The notes: a model not told the origin generated them from the sequence alone. Positions 44,558-52,291 are shown, counted from the first letter of the stretch. The stretch: 52,649 nucleotides of DNA from Clostridia bacterium (GCA_017472255.1 JAFUQU010000045.1:1-52649), one strand, 5' to 3'. A program made the numbers and translations.

Positions 44558-44587
44558 ATTATACCATATTCTGCCCGCCCCTGTCAA
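44558..44587 (-). promoter_or_regulatory. Sigma-A promoter of the FAD oxidoreductase gene
   Basis: Minus strand TTGACA (44587-44582), 18-base spacer, TATAAT (44563-44558). Confidence 0.82.
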
Positions 44588-44625
44588 CCGCGTCCGGGTA
44601 AAATGTAAAATAATTGTGTTTTATG

Positions 44626-44654
44626 TGGACTTATGCGCCCGATTATGCTATAAT
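44626..44654 (+). promoter_or_regulatory. Promoter of the amidase-HAD-hydrolase genes
   Basis: TATAAT at 44649-44654 with a weak -35 (TGGACT at 44626-44631) and 17-base spacing, 34 bases before the amidase start codon. Confidence 0.55.
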
Positions 44655-44687
44655 ATTTGTAATTGCATTGCAAAGGAAGTGTTCCCC

Positions 44688-45563
44688 ATGAATCCGCAGC
44701 CCCCGAAAACGCCCGAACAGCAGCGTTTGGCCGCCGACGAGCAGATGCTCGAACGCCGCCGAATCGCCCGCGAGCGCCTTGCCGCCGAACGCCGCGCGAA
44801 GGCGGAACGGCAAAGACGCATGACCATGCTCGTTTTCGCCGTTACGGCGGTGGTGATGATGATCGGCGTCATCGCCGTGGTTATCGCGAGCAGACGGGAC
44901 GTTCCCGCCGCTGCCGATACCCAGCCTCCCGATGAAACCGCCGCGGAAGGTTTGATCACGCCGCTGGGCGATTTCACCGTCTGTATCGACCCCGGTCATG
45001 GCTATGGCGACGAGGGAGCGCGCAGTCAGGTTGTGGACGGCGTGGTGGAGCGCGAGGTGAATCTGGACGTGGCGCTGCGTCTGCGCGACCTGCTGGAGAG
45101 CGTGGGCGTCACCGTATCTATGACCCACGACACCAATACGCCGCCGGACGGAGAGGAAAGCAGCTACACCATCGATTTGGAGACGCGCATGAATATCGCC
45201 AACAGCTTCGGCGCGGATCGGTTTGTGTCGATTCACTGCGATTCCTACCCGGCGGACACGTCGGTGAGCGGCGTCCGAATCTACTATGTGCGCGGGCGGG
45301 ACGCGGATTCGCTGGCTTCCCAAACCGCCGACGCCATTGCCGCCGAGCTGGAAGGCAGCACGCCCCGGATTATGCCTATGAACGAGAATGACACTTACTA
45401 CGTCATCCGCGTGTCCGAAGCGCCCGGTCTGCTGGTGGAAATCGGCTTCCTGTCCAATCCGGAGGAAGCGGCGTCCATGCTGGACGAGGACTGGAAGCAG
45501 TCCATGGCGCTGGGCATTGCCAACGGGCTGATACATAATCTGAACGAAGGGCTGGAAACATGA
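44688..45563 (+). CDS. Membrane-anchored N-acetylmuramoyl-L-alanine amidase
   Basis: 291 residues from ATG 44688 (AAAGGAAG at 44672-44679). A strongly charged, Arg/Glu-rich cytoplasmic N-terminus of about 45 residues probably forms a coiled coil. It is followed by one transmembrane helix (MLVFAVTAVVMMIGVIAVVIA) and an external Amidase_3 domain. Zinc and catalytic residues are intact: His in CIDPGHGYGDEGA, Glu in VEREVNLD, His in VSIHCDSY and Glu in LLVEIGFLSNPEE. It cuts the amide bond between muramic acid and the stem peptide. This is the third Amidase_3 domain in the window. The next gene overlaps its stop codon. Confidence 0.9.
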   Translation: MNPQPPKTPEQQRLAADEQMLERRRIARERLAAERRAKAERQRRMTMLVFAVTAVVMMIGVIAVVIASRRDVPAAADTQPPDETAAEGLITPLGDFTVCIDPGHGYGDEGARSQVVDGVVEREVNLDVALRLRDLLESVGVTVSMTHDTNTPPDGEESSYTIDLETRMNIANSFGADRFVSIHCDSYPADTSVSGVRIYYVRGRDADSLASQTADAIAAELEGSTPRIMPMNENDTYYVIRVSEAPGLLVEIGFLSNPEEAASMLDEDWKQSMALGIANGLIHNLNEGLET

Positions 45564-46207
45564 GAAAATACGACTATATTCTGTTTGATTTGGACGGCAC
45601 GCTGACCGATTCCTACGAGGGCATCACCCGCTCGGTGCAGCACGCCTTGCGATACTGGGGCATTGAGCGGGAACAGGAGCAGCTGCGCTATTTCATCGGT
45701 CCGCCGCTGACCGACGCCTTCCGCCGGGAATTTGCCGTTTCCGAGGAACAGGCGGTGGAGATGGTGTCCCGCTACCGGGAATATTACGCTGTCCGAGGCA
45801 TCTTCGAAAACCGGGTTTACGACGGCATTCCCGAGCTGCTCGCCAACCTGAAAAAGGCAGGCTGCAAGCTGATTCTCGCCACCTCCAAGCCGGAGGTGTT
45901 CGCAAAGAAGATTCTCGATAAGTTCGAGCTGGCGGGGTATTTCGACCATCTGGCGGGCTGCGAGCTGGATGGACGCCGCATGAAAAAGGACGAAGTGATT
46001 CGCTGGGCGCAGGAGAATTACCCCTTTGACCCGGCGCGCGCCGTCATGATCGGCGACCGGGAGCATGACGTGCTTGGAGCGGCGAAATGCGGTCTGCCCT
46101 GTATCGGCGTGCTGTGGGGCTATGGCAGCCGGGAAGAGCTGTCGGAGAATGGCGCCATCGCCATCGCCGAAGATGTGCAGTCGCTGGAACGGCTGCTGAT
46201 TGATTGA
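45560..46207 (+). CDS. HAD-superfamily hydrolase (phosphoglycolate phosphatase-like)
   Basis: 215 residues. Motif I is FDLDGTLTDS (nucleophile Asp), motif II is in ILATSKPEVF, and motif III/IV is VMIGDREHDVLGA. A four-helix cap lies between motifs I and II, as in the Gph/PpaX subfamily. Substrate is likely a small phosphorylated metabolite. The start overlaps the amidase stop (ATGA). Confidence 0.9.
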   Translation: MRKYDYILFDLDGTLTDSYEGITRSVQHALRYWGIEREQEQLRYFIGPPLTDAFRREFAVSEEQAVEMVSRYREYYAVRGIFENRVYDGIPELLANLKKAGCKLILATSKPEVFAKKILDKFELAGYFDHLAGCELDGRRMKKDEVIRWAQENYPFDPARAVMIGDREHDVLGAAKCGLPCIGVLWGYGSREELSENGAIAIAEDVQSLERLLID

Positions 46208-46236
46208 TAAATTTATCCGTAAAGGAGAACAATAGT

Positions 46237-47073
46237 ATGATGCTTAACGAAAAAATCACCCTGATTGAAGGCCGCGAGGACGCCTATCTTGAGGTCTACG
46301 CCCGCCCGCAGCATATGGGAAAGAAGCGCCCCGCCATGCTGGTTATCCCTGGCGGCGGCTACGGTACGGTCTGCTCCGACCGGGAGGGCGAGCCGATTGC
46401 GCTGCTCTATCTGGCGGAGGGGTACAACGCCTTTGTGCTGCATTATCCTGTGGCGCCGAACTGCGTCAGCGAGGGCGGCGAATCGCTGCCGCTGATTGTG
46501 GCGTCCAAGGCGGTGGCGCATATTAAGCGCAACGCCGAGCGTTATTGGGTCAATCCCGATCAGATTGCTGCCGTCGGTTTTTCGGCGGGCGGACATCTGG
46601 TGGGCACGCTGGCAACCATGTGGCATTACGACTGCATTCAGCGTGAGGCGGGTGTCTCCGGTGAGGAGAACCGCATCGCCGCCGCGATCATGTCCTACGC
46701 GGTGATTTCCGCCGATCCGGAGCTTTCCCACGGCGGCAGCTTCCGAAACCTGCTGGGCGCCGATGCGCCGAAGGAGAAGCTGGATTTCTACTCGGTGGAG
46801 AAGCAGGTGAGCGACAAAACTTGCCCGATGTTCATCTGGCATACGGTCACCGACCAGCTTGTGCCTGTACGCGGCGCACTGGCGCTCGCCGACGCTCTGA
46901 CGAAGGCGAAGGTCTCCTACGAGCTGCACATTTACCCCGAGGGGTATCACGGACTGGCATCCTGCCGTTCCGACGAATTTGGCAGCGACGTTCCCGCCGC
47001 CGCCCATCACGCCATCGGCTGGACGGACGCTTCCGTGAAGTGGCTGCACGAATGCGTGGGGTTTGAAGGGTAA
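46237..47073 (+). CDS. Alpha/beta hydrolase (esterase/lipase-like)
   Basis: 278 residues from ATG 46237 (AAAGGAG nine bases upstream). The oxyanion-hole motif IPGGGYGTVCSDREGEP, the nucleophile Ser116 in AVGFSAGGHL, and the late Asp (WHTVTDQLVP) and His (YPEGYHGLA) complete a hydrolase triad. No signal peptide, so cytoplasmic. The HGGG-type motif is close to that of acetyl-xylan and hormone-sensitive-lipase-like esterases found in carbohydrate loci. The exact ester is unknown. Confidence 0.88.
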   Translation: MMLNEKITLIEGREDAYLEVYARPQHMGKKRPAMLVIPGGGYGTVCSDREGEPIALLYLAEGYNAFVLHYPVAPNCVSEGGESLPLIVASKAVAHIKRNAERYWVNPDQIAAVGFSAGGHLVGTLATMWHYDCIQREAGVSGEENRIAAAIMSYAVISADPELSHGGSFRNLLGADAPKEKLDFYSVEKQVSDKTCPMFIWHTVTDQLVPVRGALALADALTKAKVSYELHIYPEGYHGLASCRSDEFGSDVPAAAHHAIGWTDASVKWLHECVGFEG

Positions 47074-47173
47074 GGAGAAACTCGCTTTTACGCGGCTTTA
47101 CATTACAAAGGTGTGGAGGTTGTGTAAAAATCTGAAAATTTAGACTAAATATTAGTATTCAGGAAGTGATGCT

Positions 47174-47557
47174 TTGACAGATTATACATTCTTAGGGCGT
47201 ATTAATTTTTCCTATTTAGAAATTGAATTTGGAAAGCTCCAAACGGATGAAGTTATTATTACGAATGAAAGATTGCATCATATTCAAGAGCGGCATCCGG
47301 AAGATTATGACTTATTTTTTACATATAGTAAAAGTATTATATTATCACCAGATATAGTGCTTTTAGATAGTAAGAATGCGGGAACCGTCTTCTTTGTCAA
47401 ATCATTGGATGGCAGCAACCTGAATATTGTTATTCGTGTGGCACTGGAAACAGACGCCGTTGGACGAAAAAACTCGGTTATGACGTTTTACCGGATTCGC
47501 GACAAGAACCTGAAAAAATTAGAAAATAAATCGAAAACTCTTTACAAACGCGAATAA
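47174..47557 (+). CDS. PBECR-like nuclease-fold protein (lone, AT-rich)
   Basis: 127 residues from TTG 47174 (AGGAAGTG just upstream). The layout TDEVIITNERLHHIQERHPEDYDLF, SIILSPDIVLLDSKN, LNIVIRVALE, KNSVMTFYRIRDKNLKKL and a final LYKRE matches the phage barnase-EndoU-colicin E5/D-RelE-like (PBECR) nuclease family. Candidate catalytic residues are the His in HHIQERH, an Arg and the Thr in VMTFYRI. Such domains cut RNA and are common in phage polyvalent proteins and toxins. The gene is clearly richer in A and T than its neighbours, pointing to transfer. No antitoxin gene is next to it. The strong promoter at 47541 lies in its last codons. Confidence 0.65.
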   Translation: MTDYTFLGRINFSYLEIEFGKLQTDEVIITNERLHHIQERHPEDYDLFFTYSKSIILSPDIVLLDSKNAGTVFFVKSLDGSNLNIVIRVALETDAVGRKNSVMTFYRIRDKNLKKLENKSKTLYKRE

Positions 47558-47569
47558 TTGTGATATAAT
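47541..47569 (+). promoter_or_regulatory. Strong sigma-A promoter in the 3' end of the PBECR-like gene
   Basis: TTTACA at 47541-47546, 17-base spacer, TATAAT at 47564-47569, preceded by TGA so that it is also an extended -10. Nothing protein-coding on the plus strand follows before a terminator at 47683. Confidence 0.8.
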
Positions 47570-47575
47570 AATTAT

Positions 47576-47720
47576 ACAATCTGATTGGTGTTTTGAAGTA
47601 GAGAATGTGCTGCTACGCACCACCGCGTATGCGGGGGTCAAAAGAAATGCGGGAAGGGGCACACCCGCCAAACACCATGACAAAACGTCTGCCGCGCCTA
47701 GGCGCGGCAGACGTTTTTGC
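47576..47720 (+). ncRNA. Candidate small RNA between the PBECR-like gene and the histidine kinase
   Basis: About 145 bases from a strong promoter to a strong terminator. TGGTGTTT at about 47587 pairs with AAACACCA at about 47671, closing a domain that contains GTGC/GCAC, CCGC/GCGG and GCGGG/CCCGC hairpins. No convincing reading frame with a ribosome site lies inside. I cannot match it to a known RNA family. It could be a trans-acting RNA, an antitoxin-type RNA for the neighbouring nuclease, or a non-functional transcript. Confidence 0.5.
47683..47718. terminator. Bidirectional terminator between candidate small RNA and histidine kinase gene
   Basis: A perfect 16-bp stem (47683-47698 with 47703-47718) around CTAG, with A4 on the left and T5 on the right. 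It faces both the small RNA and the minus-strand kinase. Confidence 0.92.
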
Positions 47721-47721
47721 G

Positions 47722-49195
47722 TCAATCTTTCACAACGACTTCGCCCTCGGGCATATAGGGAAGCGTGAACACGAACTCGCAGTTTTCGCCGTATTTGCTC
47801 TTGACCCAGATTTCCTCCTCGTGGGCGTCGATGATCGTCTTGGCGATGTACAAGCCCAGCCCAACGCCGGTTTTGTCCAGCCCGCGGCTCTTGTCGCTCT
47901 TGTAGAAGCGCTCGAAGACGAAGGGAAGCTCCTCGGCGGGAATGCCGATGCCCTCGTTGAACACGGAGATGTAGACCTTCCGCTCCTTTTCCAGAATGCT
48001 GATGCGGTATTTTCCGCCCTCCTTGGAGAACTTCACCGCGTTGTCGCAGATGTTGTAGAAAATCTGATAGATTGCGTCCCGGTCGGCATAGACGAACATT
48101 TTGTCCTTCTTGCACTCGAATTCCACGTCCAGCTTTTTCGCGTCGATCTTCTGCTCGAAGCCGATGAGAATCAGCCGCCCCATCTCGCAGATATCGAAGG
48201 CGGTTTTGGTGAACTTCCGCTCGCCCGCCTGAATGCGGGTAATGTCCAGCAGGCTGATGACCAGCCGGGACAGGCGGCGAATTTCGGTGCGGATGACGTC
48301 AAGGTAATGTTCGTGCTGTTCGGGCGGGATGGTGCCGTCGAGGATGCCGTCGATAAAGCCGGAGATGGAGGTCATGGGAGTGCGCAGGTCGTGGGAGACG
48401 CTGGAAAGGAAGGTGCGGCGCATATCCTCAAGCCCTGCCAGCGACGCGGCCATGTTGTTGAAGGCGGTGGCAAGCTCCGCCACCTCGTCCCGTCCGGTGA
48501 CGGGGACACGCACGTCGAATTTTACCGGCGGCGAAGGCTTTGGCGGCCTTGGACATCTGCTTTAAGGGGTCGATAATCTTTTCACTGATGAAGTAGACAG
48601 CGATGAGCGCGGCGAACATCACCCAAAGGCAGGTCATGATGATGGATTTCACCATGGTTTCGATCAGCTGCGCCACGCCCTTGGAGGGCGAGCAGACGAA
48701 GATCGCGCCCACCAGATTGCCGTCCGGGTCGTCCACGGGAACGGCGTGAACCATATGTCCCGACGTGAAGACGCCGCCCAGATCGCTGTTGAAGGTCTGT
48801 TCGCCTTCCTGCGACACCCGGGACATGACTTCCCGGGAGACGTTGCTTTGCAGGTAATCGGACTGCACCTGATTGTCGGTAAGCAGGATTGCGCCGCCGG
48901 AATCGGCGATGAGGATGATAATATCCTCGTTGTAATCGGCGAGGGCGGAGGTTAAGGTATCCAGCTCGCTGCGATGGAAGTAGATGTATTGGTTGAAATC
49001 GGAGGTTTCGTAGTCGTTGTACTGCTCGTGGATGACCTCGGACAGGGTATCGGCGGTACGTTCGACCATCTGCGCCTTGGCGTCGATGGAGTAGGTATTG
49101 ACCATCTGGCAGAGAATCAGCGCCAGAATCAGGAAGCTGATGGCGATTATCAGCATGAACGCCGTGATATATTTCGTAAATACGCTTTTGAACAT
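47722..49195 (-). pseudogene. Sensor histidine kinase with a one-base frameshift in the HAMP domain
   Basis: Reading from ATG 49195 (AAAGGA upstream): first transmembrane helix (FMLIIAISFLILALILCQMV), an external sensor of about 150 residues, second helix (IIMTCLWVMFAALIAVYFI) and the start of HAMP (KIIDPLKQMSKAAKAFAAGK). After GGTAAAA at 48527-48520 the frame is lost and ends at 48428. Removing one A from the four-A run restores KFDVRVPVTGRDEVAELATAFNNMA and an intact kinase: phospho-acceptor His in SSVSHDLRTPMTS, N box IFYNICDNAVKFS, and G boxes KTGVGLGLYIAKTII. Both parts are otherwise intact, so the break is recent, phase-variable or a sequencing error. No response regulator is adjacent. 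Confidence 0.88.
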
Positions 49196-49231
49196 CGGAA
49201 ATCCTTTCCTGCGATTTTTCTTTACATTATT

Positions 49232-49260
49232 ATTATACCGCATTGGGGTGCGAATTGCAA
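49232..49260 (-). promoter_or_regulatory. Sigma-A promoter of the histidine kinase gene
   Basis: Minus strand TTGCAA (49260-49255), 17-base spacer, TATAAT (49237-49232), 37 bases before the start codon. Confidence 0.7.
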
Positions 49261-49273
49261 GAGGAAATAAAAA

Positions 49274-49298
49274 AATATGTTCCCATCGGGAACATATT
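49274..49298. repeat. Perfect 11-bp hairpin with ATC loop
   Basis: AATATGTTCCC at 49274-49284 and GGGAACATATT at 49288-49298 with loop ATC, preceded by an A run. In the minus direction it would be a terminator (stem then T run) upstream of the kinase promoter. Confidence 0.6.
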
Positions 49299-49303
49299 GA
49301 GGC

Positions 49304-49380
49304 GGCGGAAGGGCGCGGCGGCATTATAATCGTTCGTTGGGGCGGAAGGCGCAGCAGCATAATCCGTTCGTTGGGGCGGT
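49304..49380. repeat. Imperfect tandem repeat of 34-37 bases
   Basis: Unit 1 at 49304-49340 and unit 2 at 49341-49374 both start GGCGGAAGG and end CGTTCGTTGG; a third truncated unit begins at 49375. No gene is seen in this stretch. Confidence 0.65.
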
Positions 49381-49387
49381 AAGGGGG

Positions 49388-49470
49388 GCGGAACGACGGG
49401 GGCGTCGTTCCCTACGAACGGATGGATCGCGAACCCCCGTGTCCGTAGGGAGCGACGCTCTCGTCGCTCC
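49388..49470. repeat. Paired palindrome element (MITE-like), copy 2
   Basis: Two 27-base inverted arms (49388-49414 and 49444-49470) related to the element at 12704-12784, with four differences between the arms. The left arm hairpin is GGAACGACG/CGTCGTTCC while the right is GGAGCGACG/CGTCGCTCC on the opposite strand: the changed bases are partners, so pairing is kept. Confidence 0.75.
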
Positions 49471-49537
49471 GTCCATACCCGTCTGCACATTCCTTACCCG
49501 TTTGCACATATGGATGGTTTTATTCCCTCTTACGCCT

Positions 49538-49843
49538 TTATCTGTCCAACAACCCATCCACATACCCACGCAATTGGGACTTCTGAATATGGTCAAGCCG
49601 ACGATAATCGTTCAATAATTCCTGTTCTTCCGATGTCATTAAATATTTCTCGTTGTCATCTCGCCCAAGCAGATAATCTACTGACACATGAAAATAATCT
49701 GCAATCTTGCACAGCATGGCAAGGTCAGGCTCACTTTTTCCAAGCTCGTATTTACTGATCGCCGCTTGTGTAACGTTCAATTCCATGGATAATTTCAACT
49801 GATTGATGTTGCGCGCTTCTCTCAACTCGCGTATTCTTAACAT
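49538..49843 (-). CDS. XRE-family transcriptional regulator
   Basis: 101 residues from ATG 49843 (AGGTGA upstream; a GTG at 49855 is in frame). Residues 1-60 are a Cro/C1-type helix-turn-helix: LRIRELREARNINQLKLSMELNVTQAAISKYELGKSEPDLAMLCKIADYFHVSVDYLLGR. The C-terminus is a short helical tail. It is phage-repressor-like, AT-richer than core genes and divergent from the SLOG-type gene. Two inverted repeats in the 118-base divergent spacer are likely its binding sites. Confidence 0.9.
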   Translation of the reverse strand: MLRIRELREARNINQLKLSMELNVTQAAISKYELGKSEPDLAMLCKIADYFHVSVDYLLGRDDNEKYLMTSEEQELLNDYRRLDHIQKSQLRGYVDGLLDR

Positions 49844-49867
49844 TGTAAAAATCACCTCATGGGTATT

Positions 49868-49886
49868 ATATAATATTTTGTTATAT
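49868..49886. promoter_or_regulatory. Candidate operator 1 in the XRE/SLOG divergent spacer
   Basis: ATATAA-N7-TTATAT inverted repeat, 25 bases upstream of the XRE start codon. Confidence 0.4.
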
Positions 49887-49923
49887 TATTTATTCTTAAC
49901 CATTGTATTATTAACAACAATAT

Positions 49924-49940
49924 GTTATAATATATATAAC
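49924..49940. promoter_or_regulatory. Candidate operator 2 overlapping the promoter of the SLOG-type gene
   Basis: GTTATA-N5-TATAAC inverted repeat. It overlaps an extended -10 TGTTATAAT at 49923-49931, so binding would block transcription of the gene starting at 49962. Confidence 0.45.
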
Positions 49941-49961
49941 AAACCCGATTGGAGGCATATT

Positions 49962-50405
49962 ATGAAAGAAAAAATCTGCGTATTCTGCGGGCATCGGCGA
50001 ATTGGCAATATCCAACAGCCCGTGGAGGAAGCTATCGACCGAATCATCCACGAGGAAGGCATCCGCACCTTCTACACGGGCAATATGGGCGAATTCGACC
50101 GGCTCTGCGAGGGCATCATCATCCGGCGGCGGGCGAAGGAAAACCTGCGGCTCTGCTGGATCGCGCCGTACAACATGAAGCGCATCAACAACGAGCGCGA
50201 ATGGCTGGAGCATACCTACGACGAAATTACCATCCCCGACCTCGGCGATATATTCTACAAACAGGCAATCCCGCAGCGCAACCGTTGGATGGTCGAGCGC
50301 GCGTCGCTGCTGCTCTGCCACGTGACGCACCAATCCTCCGGTTCGTGGAAAACAAAAAAGTACGCCGAAAAAATCGGCGTACCCATATGGAATATCAATC
50401 CGTAA
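49962..50405 (+). CDS. SLOG-superfamily protein (DUF1273-like)
   Basis: 147 residues with GGAGG at 49951-49955. The sequence CVFCGHRRIG, GIRTFYTGNMGEFDRLCEGII, LCWIAPYN and the RNRWMVERASLLLCHVTHQSSGSWKTKKYAEKIGVPI end match the Rossmann-like SLOG/DUF1273 fold, which is thought to bind nucleotides or nucleotide-derived signals. Single-domain members occur near mobile elements; their activity is unknown. It is divergent from an XRE regulator that probably controls it. Its last codons carry the terminator of ychF on the opposite strand. Confidence 0.8.
   Translation: MKEKICVFCGHRRIGNIQQPVEEAIDRIIHEEGIRTFYTGNMGEFDRLCEGIIIRRRAKENLRLCWIAPYNMKRINNEREWLEHTYDEITIPDLGDIFYKQAIPQRNRWMVERASLLLCHVTHQSSGSWKTKKYAEKIGVPIWNINP
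50352..50382 (-). terminator. Terminator of ychF embedded in the end of the SLOG-type gene
   Basis: On the minus strand GTACGCCGA and TCGGCGTAC form a 9-bp stem around five Ts, followed by TTTTTTG. It lies inside coding DNA of the convergent gene, 26 bases past the ychF stop codon. Confidence 0.75.
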
Positions 50406-50407
50406 AA

Positions 50408-51502
50408 TCACACGTTGAACCGGAACAGCACAATATCGCCGTCGCGGATAACGTACTCCTTGCCCTCGCTGCGGATTAAGCCCTTCTCCTTGGCGGCGTT
50501 CATCGTGCCGCAGGCGATCAGCTCGTCAAAGCCGATGACCTCCGCGCGGATGAAGCCCCGCTCAAAGTCGGAGTGAATCTTACCGGCGGCCTGGGGAGCC
50601 TTCGTGCCCTTGGTAATCGTCCACGCGCGAACCTCCTTGGGACCGGCGGTCAGGTAGCTGATCAGTCCCAGCAGGGAATAGCTTGCCTTGATCAGACGGT
50701 CGAGGCCGCTTTCCTGAATGCCAAGATCGGCGAGGAATTCTGCTTTCTCGTCGCCTTCCAGCTGGGCGATTTCGGCTTCAATGCCGGCGCAGATCGGCAT
50801 AATCTGCGCGTGCTCGCTTTCGGCATAGGCGGCCAGCTTCTGGTAGCCCTCGTTGTCGGACATATCGCTGCCGATCTCGTCCTCGGCGATGTTTGCGGCG
50901 TAGATGACCGGCTTCATGGACAGCAGCTGGCAGTCGTTCATGATGGTAAGCTCGTCCTCGGTGTACTCTAAACTGCGGGCGTTCTTGCCGTCAGCCAGAC
51001 CGGCGGCTACACGTTCCAGCAGCGCCAGCTCCTCGCCCAGGGACTTGTCGCCCTTCATCGCCTTGCGAACCCGGTCGATGCGGCGGTCGAGGGTCTCCAT
51101 GTCGGCGAAAATCAGCTCCATGTTGATGGTTTCCAAATCGCGCATGGGGTCGATGCTTCCGTCCACATGGATGATGTTGGAATCTTCGAAGCAGCGCACC
51201 ACGTGGATGATAGCGTCGCACTCGCGAATGTGGGACAGGAATTTGTTGCCCAGACCCTCGCCCTTGGACGCGCCCTTAACCAGACCGGCGATGTCCACGA
51301 ATTCGATAACGGCGGGGGTGTATTTTTCGGGGTTGTACATCTCAGCCAGCACGTCCAGACGGCTGTCGGGGACGGCCACCACGCCCACGTTAGGGTCGAT
51401 GGTACAGAAGGGATAGTTAGCCGACTCTGCGCCGGCGTTGGTGATTGCGTTGAACAGGGTCGATTTGCCGACGTTCGGCAGACCCACGATACCAAGTTTC
51501 AT
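50408..51502 (-). CDS. ychF: Redox-regulated ATPase YchF
   Basis: 364 residues from ATG 51502, the standard YchF length. It starts [20 protein letters not shown] (G1), has [22 protein letters not shown] (G3) and ends with the TGS-domain region ([54 protein letters not shown]). YchF belongs to the Obg-type GTPases but prefers ATP, and associates with ribosomes. The in-frame upstream extension to 51622 runs into integrase remnant sequence and is not used. It is convergent with the SLOG-type gene, two bases apart. Confidence 0.97.
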   Translation of the reverse strand: MKLGIVGLPNVGKSTLFNAITNAGAESANYPFCTIDPNVGVVAVPDSRLDVLAEMYNPEKYTPAVIEFVDIAGLVKGASKGEGLGNKFLSHIRECDAIIHVVRCFEDSNIIHVDGSIDPMRDLETINMELIFADMETLDRRIDRVRKAMKGDKSLGEELALLERVAAGLADGKNARSLEYTEDELTIMNDCQLLSMKPVIYAANIAEDEIGSDMSDNEGYQKLAAYAESEHAQIMPICAGIEAEIAQLEGDEKAEFLADLGIQESGLDRLIKASYSLLGLISYLTAGPKEVRAWTITKGTKAPQAAGKIHSDFERGFIRAEVIGFDELIACGTMNAAKEKGLIRSEGKEYVIRDGDIVLFRFNV

Positions 51503-51542
51503 CTTTTTCCAAAACTCCTTATAATACCTGTATTTTTCGGCA

Positions 51543-51984
51543 TCATGAAGGTGCATTTGACACCATTTTGACACCATTTTGCACGAGTGAATAATTTTCG
51601 AACTGACGGACGGCTCCTGCAAGGGATTCCTCCGTCACATGGACATAGCGATCCATTGTCGTTTTAATGCTGGCATGCCCCAGCAGCTTCTGCAATACCT
51701 TCGGCTGCATTCCGCCTTCGATCGCACGCGTTGCATATGTATAAGAACTCAAACCATGTATCGACAGTCATATCAGAGGGCAGCAGCACATTTCCATGCT
51801 TATCAGCGAATTTCGCATCCTCTATCCATTCGCGTACTTCTTTCAGCGTTTCGCCGTATTTCTCATGATGCTTGCCCAAGCTGTCCACATACCTTGCAAA
51901 ATATCTGCCATGCTTTCTCTGGCAGATACCTTTGCCGCATTCTTTTCCTTTGAGATTTTTTATTTTCCCAGACTCCTTTCTCAC
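51543..51984 (-). pseudogene. Tyrosine recombinase (Tn916-type integrase) remnant
   Basis: Two pieces survive in different frames. The N-terminal piece (51984 down to about 51755) reads CGKGICQRKHGRYFARYVDSLGKHHEKYGETLKEVREWIEDAKF, an arm-type DNA-binding domain, then MTVDTWFEF. It jumps near 51750 to the very end of a catalytic domain: SYTYATRAIEGGMQPKVLQKLLGHASIKTTMDRYVHVTEE, with the late His and catalytic Tyr. Roughly the middle two thirds of an integrase are gone, so it cannot work. An in-place direct repeat GACACCATTTT lies at 51559-51580. It follows a xis-like gene in the same orientation, as at the end of Tn916-type elements. Confidence 0.85.
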
Positions 51985-52072
51985 AGCGAGAAAAAAGCCA
52001 ATACAACAATATATATTATATCATATTGGCTTACTATTTTCAAGAGTAATTGAGATTTTACTTCCATTATTT

Positions 52073-52291
52073 TTATATTGTCAGCTCATGACTGATGTAT
52101 TGCTCGAATTCCTTTCGCTTGACGAACTTTTTATTGTCTACGTAGAGTACAAATGGACAATTAGGTGTCCGAAGCATACTGTCAATTTTGTTGATGCCGA
52201 TATTGCTGTATTCGGCAGCTTCTTTGATTGTCAGAGTCAATTTCAGAGGCACCCCATAAAATTTTGTGTAAACGAACTCCCAATCAAACAT
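52073..52291 (-). CDS. Tn916-type excisionase (Xis) homologue
   Basis: 72 residues from ATG 52291. LTLTIKEAAEYSNIGINKIDSMLRTPNCPFVLYVDNKKFVKRKEFEQYISHEL is the winged helix-turn-helix form of Tn916 excisionases, which bend DNA and steer the integrase towards excision. An upstream ATG at 52378 is possible but not typical of the family. It precedes the broken integrase in the same direction, so it is likely a leftover of an integrative element. The region is AT-rich. Confidence 0.8.
   Translation of the reverse strand: MFDWEFVYTKFYGVPLKLTLTIKEAAEYSNIGINKIDSMLRTPNCPFVLYVDNKKFVKRKEFEQYISHELTI

Noticed and set aside
48428..48520. RRACPRHRTGRGGGACHRLQQHGRVAGRA as the true C-terminus of a short sensor protein.
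   Set aside because: This tail is the out-of-frame reading of a conserved HAMP and kinase sequence; the other frame carries the intact kinase.
51503..51622. N-terminal extension of ychF (KMVSKWCQMHLHDAEKYRYY).
   Set aside because: YchF proteins begin at [12 protein letters not shown]; the extension is sequence of the integrase remnant read in another frame.
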